A program made the translations under genes and the position numbers. From the NCBI RefSeq assembly GCF_014656095.1, contig NZ_BNBT01000047.1, forward strand, positions 1-52,589: 52,589 nt of DNA, given 5' to 3'. This DNA is from Streptomyces longispororuber (GTDB lineage Bacteria; Actinomycetota; Actinomycetes; Streptomycetales; Streptomycetaceae). A model generated the notes under the pieces. That model did not search any database. It saw nothing but the letters and a program-made list of their open reading frames with translations, and was not told the DNA's origin. Shown in pieces: positions 9,467-17,824 of this stretch (its first letter is position 1; the number at the start of each line of letters is the position of its first letter).

Positions 9467-10689
9467 CAGACCCCGTCGCCATCACCGGTATCGGCCTGAT
9501 CACCCCGGCCGGGCAGGGAACGGCCGCCACGTGGAAGGCCGTCTGCGACGGCGTGAGCACCGCGGCTCACGACCCACAACTCGCCGGCCTGCCCGCCGAC
9601 TTCTCCTGCCGCGTTCCGCTTTCCTCACAGGAGCTGGGTGATCGTGTCGGCCGTACCTCCTGGCGCATGTCGCGCTGCACCGAATTGGCGGTGCTGGCTG
9701 CCCGGGAGGCAGTGAGCGACGCCGGCCTGGATCCCGCGACGTGGGACAGCCAACGGGTAGCGGTCGTCATCGGCTGCGCACTGGGAGCCGACGCAGTGCG
9801 TACGGAGCAGGACCGGCGGCTGCGCGATCTCGGGCCGGACATGGTCTCCCCCCTCACCATCCCCTTGATCCTGCCGAACACAGGCGCGGGGGAGGTAGCC
9901 ATCGACCTCAAGGCCCGTGGCCCCAGCCTGGCCCCGGCCACGGCCTGCGCCTCCGGAGCCACCGCCATCACGGTGGCGCGGGACCTGCTGCTCTCCGGGC
10001 AGTGCGACATCGCCGTCGCAGGCGGCGCGGAAGCCGCTCTCACCCGCCTGACCGCCACCGGCTTCTGGCGCATGGGCGCTCTGTCCACCCGGAGCCACGC
10101 GCCCGCCAAGGCGTCCCGGCCCTTCGCCCCCGACCGCGACGGCTTCGTCGGCGCCGAGGGCGCCGGCGTCCTCGTCCTGGAACGCGCGCCGGATGCCGCG
10201 GCCCGCGGAGCCCGGCCCCGCGCCCTGCTCGCGGGCTGCGGCAACACCACGGACGCACACCACCCCACCGCACCGGACCCGAATGCCCGCGGCGCCGAAG
10301 CGGCCCTCCGCACCGCCCTGGCCGAGGCGGACCTTGCGCCCCATGAGCTCGACCACGTCAACGCCCACGGTACGTCCACCGAGCTCAACGACGCCGGCGA
10401 AGCCGCCCTCATCGCCCGCGTCCTACCCCATCGCCCCAGCGTCACCGCCTCCAAGGGCGTGCTCGGCCACAGCTGCGGCGCGGCCGGCGCCGTCGAAGCA
10501 GTGCTCACCACGCTCACCATCCAGCATCACACCGTGCCCCCCATCGCCAACCTGGACGCACCTGCGCCCGAGTTCGACATCGACTGCGTCACCAAGGAAC
10601 CGCGCCGCCAACAGGTCCGCACCGCCGCCAGCCATTCCTTCGGCTTCGGCGGCCACAACGCGGTCCTCGTGCTGACAAGCGCCCCTTGA
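9463..10689 (+). CDS. Free-standing ketosynthase (FabF / KAS II-like)
   Basis: 408 residues, a complete thiolase-fold condensing enzyme with Cys162 (TACASGAT), His302 (NAHGTST), His336 (KGVLGHSCG) and the C-terminal FGFGGHNA loop. The intact Cys-His-His triad means it should catalyse decarboxylative condensation, unlike chain-length-factor partners. It starts with GTG overlapping the ACP stop. In this cassette it may extend or transfer the FAAL-loaded acyl chain before the PKS takes over, though the sequence does not settle the order of steps. Confidence 0.93.
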   Translation: MTDPVAITGIGLITPAGQGTAATWKAVCDGVSTAAHDPQLAGLPADFSCRVPLSSQELGDRVGRTSWRMSRCTELAVLAAREAVSDAGLDPATWDSQRVAVVIGCALGADAVRTEQDRRLRDLGPDMVSPLTIPLILPNTGAGEVAIDLKARGPSLAPATACASGATAITVARDLLLSGQCDIAVAGGAEAALTRLTATGFWRMGALSTRSHAPAKASRPFAPDRDGFVGAEGAGVLVLERAPDAAARGARPRALLAGCGNTTDAHHPTAPDPNARGAEAALRTALAEADLAPHELDHVNAHGTSTELNDAGEAALIARVLPHRPSVTASKGVLGHSCGAAGAVEAVLTTLTIQHHTVPPIANLDAPAPEFDIDCVTKEPRRQQVRTAASHSFGFGGHNAVLVLTSAP

Positions 10690-10808
10690 ACGACGAAAGC
10701 CCCGAGCGGTGCGCACACGACACAGCCCACCGCTGTGCAGCCGGCTCGCTCGGCCGGCCCCGAAGCACCATCACCAGACGAGTCCAGACAGAAGAAGGAG
10801 GGGAAGCG

Positions 10809-11792
10809 ATGTCCACACCCACTGCGCAAGCACTGGGCCGCCCCGGCGGCATCATCCGGCTCGATCCAGTCAGCCTGCGCGCCAAACGCTTCGCCATGCT
10901 CACCACCACCACCCTGCCGCTGCTTGGGACCACCGCGACGGCCTACCTCCTGGCCACCGGGAATTACACCAGGGCCGACTTGGGGCTCTTCGCCGGCATG
11001 TACGTCGTCCACGGGATCGGCATCACTGTGGGCTATCACCGCTACGCCTCCCACAAGGCCTTCAAGTCCGGCCCCGCATTCGAGGCCTTCATCATGATCG
11101 CCGGATCCATGGGGGCTCAGGGACCGCTGGTGTGGTGGGTCGCCACACACCGCCGCCACCACCGCTACAGCGACCGTGAAGGTGACCCGCATTCGCCGAA
11201 CCTGCACGGCCGCAGTCTCACTCAACGGCTGCGTGGCCTGTGGTACGCGCACATGCCCTGGATGCTCAGCGACCAGGAGTCCAGGTGGTCGGTGTTCGCA
11301 CCGGACCTGCTGAGCAACCGCCGCCTGATGTACTACCACCGCACCTATGCGCAGTGGGTGTGCATCGGTCTCGCCCTTCCCGCACTGATCGGTTTTGCCG
11401 CCGGGGGCACGCTCAAGGCAGCACTGACCGGAGTCCTCTTCGGCGGCCTGACGCGGATCTTCGTGGCCAACCACGCCACGTGGCTGGTCGCATCGCTCAG
11501 CCACGCGGTGGGCAGCCGGCCGTTCCGCAACGGCGACCGCAGCGCCAACAACTGGCCCGTCGCCCTCCTCACCTTCGGCGAGGGACTGCAGAACAACCAC
11601 CACGCCTTCCCCGGCTCCTACCGTCACGGCGTGACATGGCTGGAGCCTGACCTGAGCGGATGGCTCCTGGCCGTACTCGGCAAGCTCGGCATCGTGACAG
11701 ACCTGCGCGAGCCCACCAAAGAAGAGATCGAGAAGAAACGCAGGCAGACACTCGAGGCGCCGCCCATCCCGCCGACCGCCGGCAAGGGCTGA
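10809..11792 (+). CDS. Membrane fatty-acyl desaturase
   Basis: 327-residue integral membrane di-iron desaturase. The three histidine boxes are HRYASH (77-82), HRRHH (114-118) and NNHHAF (about 262-267), with hydrophobic helices about 28-50, 55-70 and 190-215. ATG10809 follows GAAGGAGGGG. The length and boxes place it with delta-9 acyl desaturases. Sequence alone cannot say whether it acts on acyl-ACP, acyl-CoA or lipid, or whether it makes a double or triple bond. Neighbouring FAAL, ACP and rubredoxin genes suggest an ACP-bound substrate and the rubredoxin as electron donor. Confidence 0.92.
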   Translation: MSTPTAQALGRPGGIIRLDPVSLRAKRFAMLTTTTLPLLGTTATAYLLATGNYTRADLGLFAGMYVVHGIGITVGYHRYASHKAFKSGPAFEAFIMIAGSMGAQGPLVWWVATHRRHHRYSDREGDPHSPNLHGRSLTQRLRGLWYAHMPWMLSDQESRWSVFAPDLLSNRRLMYYHRTYAQWVCIGLALPALIGFAAGGTLKAALTGVLFGGLTRIFVANHATWLVASLSHAVGSRPFRNGDRSANNWPVALLTFGEGLQNNHHAFPGSYRHGVTWLEPDLSGWLLAVLGKLGIVTDLREPTKEEIEKKRRQTLEAPPIPPTAGKG

Positions 11793-11896
11793 CCAAGCCC
11801 TCGCAGGCACAGCCCTCTCGCACGCACCCCACCCGGCACAGCACCGCGGTCCACAGACATCCGCCTCAACGCCCGACAGCACAAAGAAGGAAAAGA

Positions 11897-12085
11897 GTGC
11901 ACACACCAACTCACGAGGCCACCCGGTCCTGGATGTGCCTGGTATGCGGATGGGTCTACCACGAGGCACTGGGCCGACCCGAGGAGGGCATCGCGCCCGG
12001 GACCCCGTGGGATGCCATCCCCGACGACTGGGTCTGTCCTGACTGCGGCACGTCCAAAGCCGACTTCACCATGGAGCCACTCTGA
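11897..12085 (+). CDS. Rubredoxin
   Basis: 62 residues starting at GTG11897 behind AAAGAAGGAAAAGA. Both iron-binding knuckles are present: MCLVCGWVY near the N-terminus and WVCPDCGTSKADF near the C-terminus, with the usual EGIAPGTPWDAIPDDW between them. It carries one Fe(Cys)4 centre and moves single electrons. Coming directly after the desaturase, it is probably that enzyme's electron donor. No rubredoxin reductase is seen in the window. Confidence 0.95.
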   Translation: MHTPTHEATRSWMCLVCGWVYHEALGRPEEGIAPGTPWDAIPDDWVCPDCGTSKADFTMEPL

Positions 12086-12322
12086 ACGACCGTACGACCC
12101 AGCAGCCTCCGCCCCGCTCGCCGTGCACCCCGAGTCGACGGCCAGGGCGACGAGGACGCGCCTGAAGCAGACCCGCCGCTCGGGGCCGCCGCACCTCAGG
12201 CGCGGGGTGGTCGCTACAAGCGCAGACCGCGCCCAGCTCGTGCCCAAGCGCGATTGCCGGGCCATCACGCCTTCGGTGGGCATGGCTGTTCCTCTGCCGT
12301 GTCCGGCGGCTGGCCGCTACCT

Positions 12323-13185
12323 GCGTTTCGCCCTGTGAGGTGGGTTTGATCCCGGGTCAGGTGCCGCGCCAGTTCGGGTGGCTTGGCCGGTGACGCGCGG
12401 TGGTGCGGTAGCCGGCGTCCACCCAGGCCTTGCGGATGCGCGGATGAGCCGCGGCGATGCGGGACAGCAGGGTCACGCCGGCCGCGGTGTCGGACACGCT
12501 GGCGGCGGTGACCAGCACGGTCAGCAGCAGGCCCAGGGTGTCGCAGCCGAGGTGGCGTTTGCGGCCGATGATCCGCTTGCCCGCGTCGGTGCCCTGGTCG
12601 GCCAGGGGTACGTTGGCGGAGGTCTTGATGGTCTGGGAGTCCAGCACGCTGGCCGATGGTTCGCCGTCGCGTCCTTCGGCCTCCCGGACCAGGTGCCGCA
12701 GCAGCCCGGTGAGCTGGGTGAAGACGCCGTCCTGCTGCCAGCAGGCGAAGTAGTGGTAGGTCGTGGGCCAGGGCGGGAAGTCGTGCGGCAGGTAGCGCCA
12801 GGGGACGCCGGTGCGGTCCACGTACAGGATCGCGTTCATCAGCGCGCGCAGGTCGTGTTCGGGCGGGCGGCCGATGTCCAGGCCGCGGCCGCGGCGCTCG
12901 GCCCGCCAGGCGGTGAGCACCGGCTCGATCAGCTGCCAGCGTTCGTCGGACAGGTCGCTGGGGTAGCCGCTGTGGGCGGTCATGTTGCAGATGTACTGCG
13001 CGGTGGCCGCCCCGGCCAGCGGTCAGAGCCCACCGGACGGGCCCGGAATGGGATCAGACAGGAGGCATCGGGATCAAACAGCCCTCCGGCGCCTCACGGC
13101 GAACGGGCGGCCCGCCTCTCACTTCAGTGCCGCCCTGTCAGCCTCCTCGAACCGTCACGTAACGGATTCAGACAGGGCGAAACGC
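12323..13185. mobile_element. Degraded IS5-like insertion sequence with nested inverted repeats
   Basis: A truncated IS5-type transposase gene (minus strand) is bracketed by two pairs of inverted repeats. The outer pair is GCGTTTCGCCCTGT at 12323-12336 with its exact complement at 13172-13185 (14 of 14). The inner pair is GTTTGATCCCG at 12344-12354 and its complement at 13069-13079 (11 of 11). Which pair is the true element end is not clear; the inner pair sits closest to the gene. No clean target duplication was found beside either pair. Confidence 0.6.
12357..12983 (-). pseudogene. IS5-family transposase, C-terminally truncated
   Basis: 208 residues. The N-terminal DDE-type domain is recognisable: YPSDLSDERWQLIEP at the start, VPWRYLPHDFPPW, VLDSQTIKTSANV with the first catalytic Asp, and KRIIGRKRHLGCDTLGLLL, then KAWVDAGYRTTA with the second Asp. 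The reading then changes to an unrelated 12-residue tail and stops. Family members normally run on for about 70 residues to a catalytic Glu in a WVVERTFGW-type motif, which is missing. It should be inactive. Confidence 0.85.
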
Positions 13186-13189
13186 TCAG

Positions 13190-15331
13190 TTAGCGCACAA
13201 CCCGGGTCGCTCGCGGCGGCGGGTTGATCTGTTCGCCAGATGGCGCCCCGTCGATCAACCACGGCCCGAGTGGCACGGCGCTGACCGGCTGTGGTCGCCA
13301 GCAGTCCGCAGCCCCGGGGTCGGGGCGGTGTCTTGGAGCCGGTAGCAGCAGCGTCTGTCCCGCCGCGAGGCCAGTTCCCTGTCCCATGTCATTGAGTTCC
13401 TGCAAGTCCGCAACGTCGCGGCCGTACGCGCAGCCGCTGCGGGACAGCGTGTCACCGGGTACGACGTTGTGGATGCGGGAGTCGGGCGGCAGGGGCGGGA
13501 GCATCCACTGGGGGGTGGTCGGCTCAAGCAGGCCCGGGCCGAGGCCAGGGTCAGGACCCAGGTCGAGGCCCGGCTCAGGCAGGGGATCGCCGCCGTCGGG
13601 CCACGATGTGTGCGTCGGATGCTCTGGGCGGGGCTCTGGGAGCTCTGTAATGCCGTGGGCGAAACGCGAGCCCACATACACCACCCCCACGATGATCACG
13701 ACACAGGCGGCCGCGTTGATGACCTTGCGTTGCCGCGCGAGTTCTGCAACGACCAGGTCCGGCGCACTCCTGGTGTTCCGCTGTGCTGTTGACTGTGTGG
13801 CTGGCGCGGCGAGTGCGGTCGGCGCCTCGATCTCCGCGCCGAGGCGCGCGAGTTCGCCGCGCAAGGCCGGCACCGCCGCGCAATCGCGTGCGGCGGCGGC
13901 AACGAGCCCGTCCAGGCGCCGGTGCGGGTCCTGGGGGCAGTCAAGGAGGTGGCCCTGGGTCCAGCTGAGCACCCAGCGCGCGCGGCCCGCAGCGACCAGC
14001 GTCTGCCCGGTCAGCGCGAGGAGGCCCGCGGTGAGCCGCTTCTCGGGCTCGGGCGCGTCGGTGAGACGGTGTGTCAGCCGTGTCCGCTCTCCGCGTTCCA
14101 GCAGGTCCAGAACGGTGGCGAGGGTGGGGCGCGCGGTCTTGAGGGTGTCGCTCGCCGCCTCCAGCAGGAGGCGCGCGGGTTCACTGGCGGAGGCCTCGGC
14201 GGCCAGGTCGGCCCACGCCGTCCAGGGCAACGCGGTCGCCGAGTGCCCGGCTTCGCCGAGCAGCCTGCGCTGCACCAGGGCCAGCGGCGACGGATCGGCG
14301 ACGAGCGGCCCCTCCTCGACGGCGGTCGTGGAGGGCCTGGCGGGCCGCGCCTCGATCAGGGCCAGCCGTCGGGCCAGCGGTGGATGGGAGTCCAGCGGGG
14401 AGCGGCCCGCCTCGACCGGGTGCGCGCGCAGCTCGGCCATTTGCCGGCGCACGAGCGGGTCACCCACCATGGCGGCGAACGCCTCGAAGATGTCCTTGGG
14501 TACGAACCCGAGCTGCTGCGCGGGCCGCAGATGTCGGCTCTCGAACTCTGTCCAGGTGACGTCGAGCGCGTGGACGGCGCGCAGCGCCTGGGCGGTCACC
14601 TCCGGGCCGACCACGGCGGCTGCCTCCGCGTCCGCCTCCAGCTCCTGGCGTCGGCGCACCGCCAGTGACAGGCGCAGGTAGGCCCAGGCGTAGGCCCCGA
14701 TCGCCGCCTGGAACATCATGGTGATTCCGGATCGCTCCTCGTCCGACCGCGCGGTCATTCGCAGCCGGAACAGGGTGGAGCGCAGTGACGCGGCTCCCCG
14801 GTAGGAGATCGCGCCGAACCGGGTGTGGCGGCCCGCGTAGTGGCCGAGTTCATGGCAGAGCACGGCCCGCAGTTCCAGGGGCTTGAGCCAGAGGAGCAGA
14901 GGCGCGCCCAGGTGCAGGGTCCGCTTCCCGGTGGCGAAGCCGAGCAGCCGCGCGTTCTCCACCACCGACGCGTTGGCCTCCGGTGTCAGATAGATCCGGC
15001 TGGGTGGCCGGGTCCGCAATTGCCCCGCCAGGTCATCGACCAGGCGCCACAGGCCGGGAGCGTGGGCGCGGCGAAGGAGGACCGGGTTCGGCGGGTGCCC
15101 CTCCGCGCAGCTCGCCGTGGCTATTCCGTACAGCAGGGCGGAGGCCGAAGCGATGCAGCCCAGCAGAGTGATAAGCAGGTGGCCGACCTGCAGGGGGCGG
15201 GCTAGCACCCCATACAGCAACATGACCGCCCATGCCGTGTCGATCGCGAGGAGAGTCACGGTCACGGCGTAGAACCCGGCGAGCAGTCCCACGGCGAACA
15301 GCCCGCGCACCCACCCCAGGGCAGCGGTCAT
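13190..15331 (-). CDS. M48-family membrane metalloprotease with C-terminal LysM domain
   Basis: 713 residues. Two to three N-terminal membrane helices precede the zinc site HELGH (His160, Glu161, His164); a likely third ligand Glu lies in RRQELEADAEAA about 247. An approximately 250-residue alpha-rich middle follows, then one membrane helix about 545-567 (INAAACVVIIVGVVYVG), a Pro-rich linker and a LysM-like domain about 620-665 (HNVVPGDTLSRSG... LNDMGQG... LAAGQTLLLP). This suggests a protease anchored on both sides with a peptidoglycan-binding tail outside. ATG15331 overlaps the sigma-factor stop as ATGA, so the two are co-translated. Confidence 0.88.
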   Translation of the reverse strand: MTAALGWVRGLFAVGLLAGFYAVTVTLLAIDTAWAVMLLYGVLARPLQVGHLLITLLGCIASASALLYGIATASCAEGHPPNPVLLRRAHAPGLWRLVDDLAGQLRTRPPSRIYLTPEANASVVENARLLGFATGKRTLHLGAPLLLWLKPLELRAVLCHELGHYAGRHTRFGAISYRGAASLRSTLFRLRMTARSDEERSGITMMFQAAIGAYAWAYLRLSLAVRRRQELEADAEAAAVVGPEVTAQALRAVHALDVTWTEFESRHLRPAQQLGFVPKDIFEAFAAMVGDPLVRRQMAELRAHPVEAGRSPLDSHPPLARRLALIEARPARPSTTAVEEGPLVADPSPLALVQRRLLGEAGHSATALPWTAWADLAAEASASEPARLLLEAASDTLKTARPTLATVLDLLERGERTRLTHRLTDAPEPEKRLTAGLLALTGQTLVAAGRARWVLSWTQGHLLDCPQDPHRRLDGLVAAAARDCAAVPALRGELARLGAEIEAPTALAAPATQSTAQRNTRSAPDLVVAELARQRKVINAAACVVIIVGVVYVGSRFAHGITELPEPRPEHPTHTSWPDGGDPLPEPGLDLGPDPGLGPGLLEPTTPQWMLPPLPPDSRIHNVVPGDTLSRSGCAYGRDVADLQELNDMGQGTGLAAGQTLLLPAPRHRPDPGAADCWRPQPVSAVPLGPWLIDGAPSGEQINPPPRATRVVR

Positions 15332-16035
15332 CGCCCCTCCTCCAGTCTGCGGGCGAGAGCCGTCCGTGCCCGGCCGAGACCTTCTGGGTCCGCCTGGACG
15401 GCCGCCCGCAGCCATGCCTGTACGTTGCGCAGGGCCATGACGACGGGATCACGGCTGAGGCCGACCTGGCCGGCGTTCAGTCGACCCGCACCCGCCGACT
15501 TCGGGCCGGACATGAAGGGGTCGTGTCGGCTCGTGTCGTCCGCGGCCATGTCCAGCGCCTCCTTGAGCGTCAGGCGCGCCTTGGACACGTTCGCGGCGAC
15601 GCCGCCGCGTGTCATCCGCAACGTTTTGGCGATCTCTCTCTGGGACCAGCCGTGCAGGCAGAACAGCACCATGGTGACCCGCTGCCGTGGCGGCAGGGTC
15701 GCCAGTAGCCGCAACACCTCGCGAGCGTCCGCGCTCTGTTCGGGGCCGGCCTGGACCGGCACTGGAATGTCCGGCAGCCGGTCCTGGCCCGTTCTGCGCC
15801 TGCGGTGTGTCTTCCACAGTCGCTGTACCGAGACGCGGTACACCCACGCCTCAGGCAGGTCGTACCCAGCGATGCGGTCCCAGGCCCGGTAGGCCTCCAG
15901 AAACGCTTCCTGTGTGGCGTCTTCGGCGTCCTCGCGGTGACCGGAGAGCATGATCACCTGTGCCAGAACGCGTTCGTACGTGTGCGAGAAGAAGGCCTCG
16001 AAGTCCCGTTGCGGAACAGCCTGCTCCGCGCTCAC
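15328..16035 (-). CDS. ECF-type RNA polymerase sigma factor
   Basis: 235 residues. Region 2 lies about 10-75 (FEAFFSHTYERVLAQV, EDAEDATQEAFLEAYRAW) and region 4 about 115-170 (LATLPPRQRVTMVLF, WSQREIAKTL and VSKARLTLKEAL). GTG16035 is chosen for its AAAGGAC Shine-Dalgarno and its GTGA overlap with the upstream small gene. A C-terminal extension of about 55 residues follows region 4. No classical anti-sigma gene is adjacent; the neighbours are a tiny membrane protein and an M48 protease, which may sense or transmit a cell-envelope signal. Confidence 0.9.
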   Translation of the reverse strand: MSAEQAVPQRDFEAFFSHTYERVLAQVIMLSGHREDAEDATQEAFLEAYRAWDRIAGYDLPEAWVYRVSVQRLWKTHRRRRTGQDRLPDIPVPVQAGPEQSADAREVLRLLATLPPRQRVTMVLFCLHGWSQREIAKTLRMTRGGVAANVSKARLTLKEALDMAADDTSRHDPFMSGPKSAGAGRLNAGQVGLSRDPVVMALRNVQAWLRAAVQADPEGLGRARTALARRLEEGR

Positions 16036-16262
16036 CGTCGGTCCTTTCCGGCTGGCTCCACTGCCGCCGAACGTGCGGTCAGCACGTCGCCGTCGGCGCG
16101 CGTGATCTCGACCGTGCCGCCGGGCCCGGCCGCCCGCACGACCATGGCCAGCGCGTGTGCCCACGCGCGCTCCCTGGCCGGCCGCGTCCACAGCGCGGCC
16201 AGCACATACACCAGCCTTGCGCAAGCCAGTACCACGACCACCACCACAGGTTCGACGGCCAT
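16032..16262 (-). CDS. Small membrane protein upstream of the ECF sigma factor
   Basis: 76 residues with one N-terminal hydrophobic helix (VVVVVVLACARLVYVLAAL) and a polar tail containing GGTVEITRADGDVLTA. ATG16262 has GGAGG 9 bp upstream, and its stop overlaps the sigma start as GTGA. I do not recognise a family. Gene order and coupling suggest a partner of the sigma factor, possibly regulatory. Confidence 0.7.
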   Translation of the reverse strand: MAVEPVVVVVVLACARLVYVLAALWTRPARERAWAHALAMVVRAAGPGGTVEITRADGDVLTARSAAVEPAGKDRR

Positions 16263-16390
16263 TTGAGGGTCCCTCCACAGAAGCACAGCAGCGACACTCT
16301 GATACAGCCGTCAGGGTCCAACTGGTTTACTCTGTACTGGACTTCCTCGCCCTGGACGAACCGGCCGCATGACGAACAGCCCCAGAACAT
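16079..16390 (-). CDS. Possible small zinc-ribbon ORF overlapping the membrane-protein gene
   Basis: The first 45 residues look like a small metal-binding domain: CSSCGRFVQGEEVQYRVNQL then CFCGG, two Cys pairs about 30 residues apart, with a GC-rich third position. Past about 16255 the frame overlaps the better-supported membrane-protein gene and becomes Trp/Arg/Pro-rich, so only the first part is credible. It could be a real short gene with a lost stop, or a relic. Confidence 0.25.
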   Translation of the reverse strand: MFWGCSSCGRFVQGEEVQYRVNQLDPDGCIRVSLLCFCGGTLKWPSNLWWWSWYWLAQGWCMCWPRCGRGRPGSARGHTRWPWSCGRPGPAARSRSRAPTATC

Positions 16391-16717
16391 GGGACCCGCG
16401 CCCGAGGCTTCACCGGCCCGTTCTACGCGGAGCGCATTGAGGGTTCGGCTGAGCAGGGAGGCTGTCTGCGTCGTGCGAACTTCTCGATCATGCCGACCCT
16501 CTGAATCACGAGCTTCCCGTCCTCAGTACCTCGCCAAACCGGTCCCGGCACGTCCCCTCCGGCTGACAGTTCCGCTGTCCCGGCTCCACCCCAGTGCTAG
16601 CGCCGGTCCTCGCACCGTGTCCGTGCCCGACGCGCGTGACGTCCGGCGCGTCGGCAAGCCCGTCACTGCCTTCAGTGAAGAGGTCCGCACATGGTGTGGC
16701 ACGTGGCCGGCCCGGGG
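16391..16717. other. Gap downstream of the hemopexin gene, nothing seen
   Basis: About 330 bp between the 3' end of the hemopexin-repeat gene and the sigma operon. I see no ORF with a plausible start or family, and no strong terminator hairpin. Confidence 0.4.
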
Positions 16718-17824
16718 TCAGCGGTCGGTGACGGTGATGTCGATGTCCACGCTGCCGTCGTCGGAGGACAGGGTGTACCTGCCGTTGCCGACGAAGTTCT
16801 TGGTGCCGCGGGCGAGGAAGTCGTCGCCGCTGAGTGCGTCGTACTCGTCGACGTAGGCGCCCACGCTCGCGATGTCGGACGAGGTGAACGGCAGGTTCAT
16901 GGACGGCGCGGCGCTGGCGCGGGCCGGGGTGGAGTTGCCCTGGTTCTGCTGGGTCCAGACCCGGAAGGGCCGGCCGCTCTTGGTCTTCAGTTCGATCCAC
17001 CCGTAGGGGTTGGGGTTGTCCTCGCCCGGGTTGTTGAAGGTGATCCTCAGCTCGGCATGCGCTTTGACCGGTGGGTAGGGCGGCGCGGGGATGGCGGCGG
17101 CGTACTCGGTGCCCTTGAGGCCGGGCCAGACGTCGGAGATGTTGCGGGCGCCGGTCAGCGGCTTCCAGTTCTCGATGTCGAAGTGCAGAACCTTGTCGGC
17201 CTTGACGAAGTAGCACTCCCGCCTGCTGTTGCCGCCCAGGGCCGAGGGCTCGACGACGTTGTAGACCACCGCGTCGATGCCCCGGTCGAAGCCGGCTTCC
17301 TTCAGCCCCGGCCACCGGTCGGCGATCGGGTAAGGGCCGCCGCTCACCTTGTCGGCGCGGGGATCGTAGGTGATGTACTTGTCGCCCTTGAAGAAGATGT
17401 ACGTGTCCACGAAGACCTGCGCGAAGTCACCCCGGTGGTCGAGGAACGCGGCGTCGATGTCCCGGTCGAACCCGACGTCCTTCATGCCCGGCCAGTAGTG
17501 GGCGATGTCGAGCGGACCGTAGATGATCTTCTCGTTGGCGAAGTCGTACCGGACGTACTGGTCGCCGCGGAAGATGTAGACGTAGTCCTTCTCGGTCGGG
17601 ATCACCGGCACGGTCGAGATGACCGGCGGGTAGGAGAAGGGGACCATCGCGTCGATGCCCTCGGCGAACTGCGTGTCGGCGAGGCCCGGCCACCCGGCGG
17701 CGATGGAGCGCGGGCCGACGAAGACGGTGTTGGAGGCGAGACCGTAGGACAGGTACTGGTCGCCCAGGAACATGTACGTGTCCCATTTGAGCTGTGAGCG
17801 GTTGAAGGCTGCCTGGATCGTCAT
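16718..17824 (-). CDS. Hemopexin-repeat protein
   Basis: 368 residues. Four hemopexin-type blades fill about 1-235, each with a DxAF/DTYxF strand, a GDQYxxYD turn and an IAxxWPGL end (YMFLGDQYLSYG, YIFRGDQYVRYD, YIFFKGDKYITYD and a diverged YFVKADKVLHFD). A C-terminal beta-rich domain follows (PYPPVKAHAELRITF... DGSVDIDITV). No signal peptide is visible. ATG17824 follows GGAGGG with 4-bp spacing. Bacterial hemopexin propellers bind proteins, glycans or haem; the ligand is unknown here. It may belong with the exported-looking proteins encoded at 18.8-22.4 kb. Confidence 0.85.
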   Translation of the reverse strand: MTIQAAFNRSQLKWDTYMFLGDQYLSYGLASNTVFVGPRSIAAGWPGLADTQFAEGIDAMVPFSYPPVISTVPVIPTEKDYVYIFRGDQYVRYDFANEKIIYGPLDIAHYWPGMKDVGFDRDIDAAFLDHRGDFAQVFVDTYIFFKGDKYITYDPRADKVSGGPYPIADRWPGLKEAGFDRGIDAVVYNVVEPSALGGNSRRECYFVKADKVLHFDIENWKPLTGARNISDVWPGLKGTEYAAAIPAPPYPPVKAHAELRITFNNPGEDNPNPYGWIELKTKSGRPFRVWTQQNQGNSTPARASAAPSMNLPFTSSDIASVGAYVDEYDALSGDDFLARGTKNFVGNGRYTLSSDDGSVDIDITVTDR

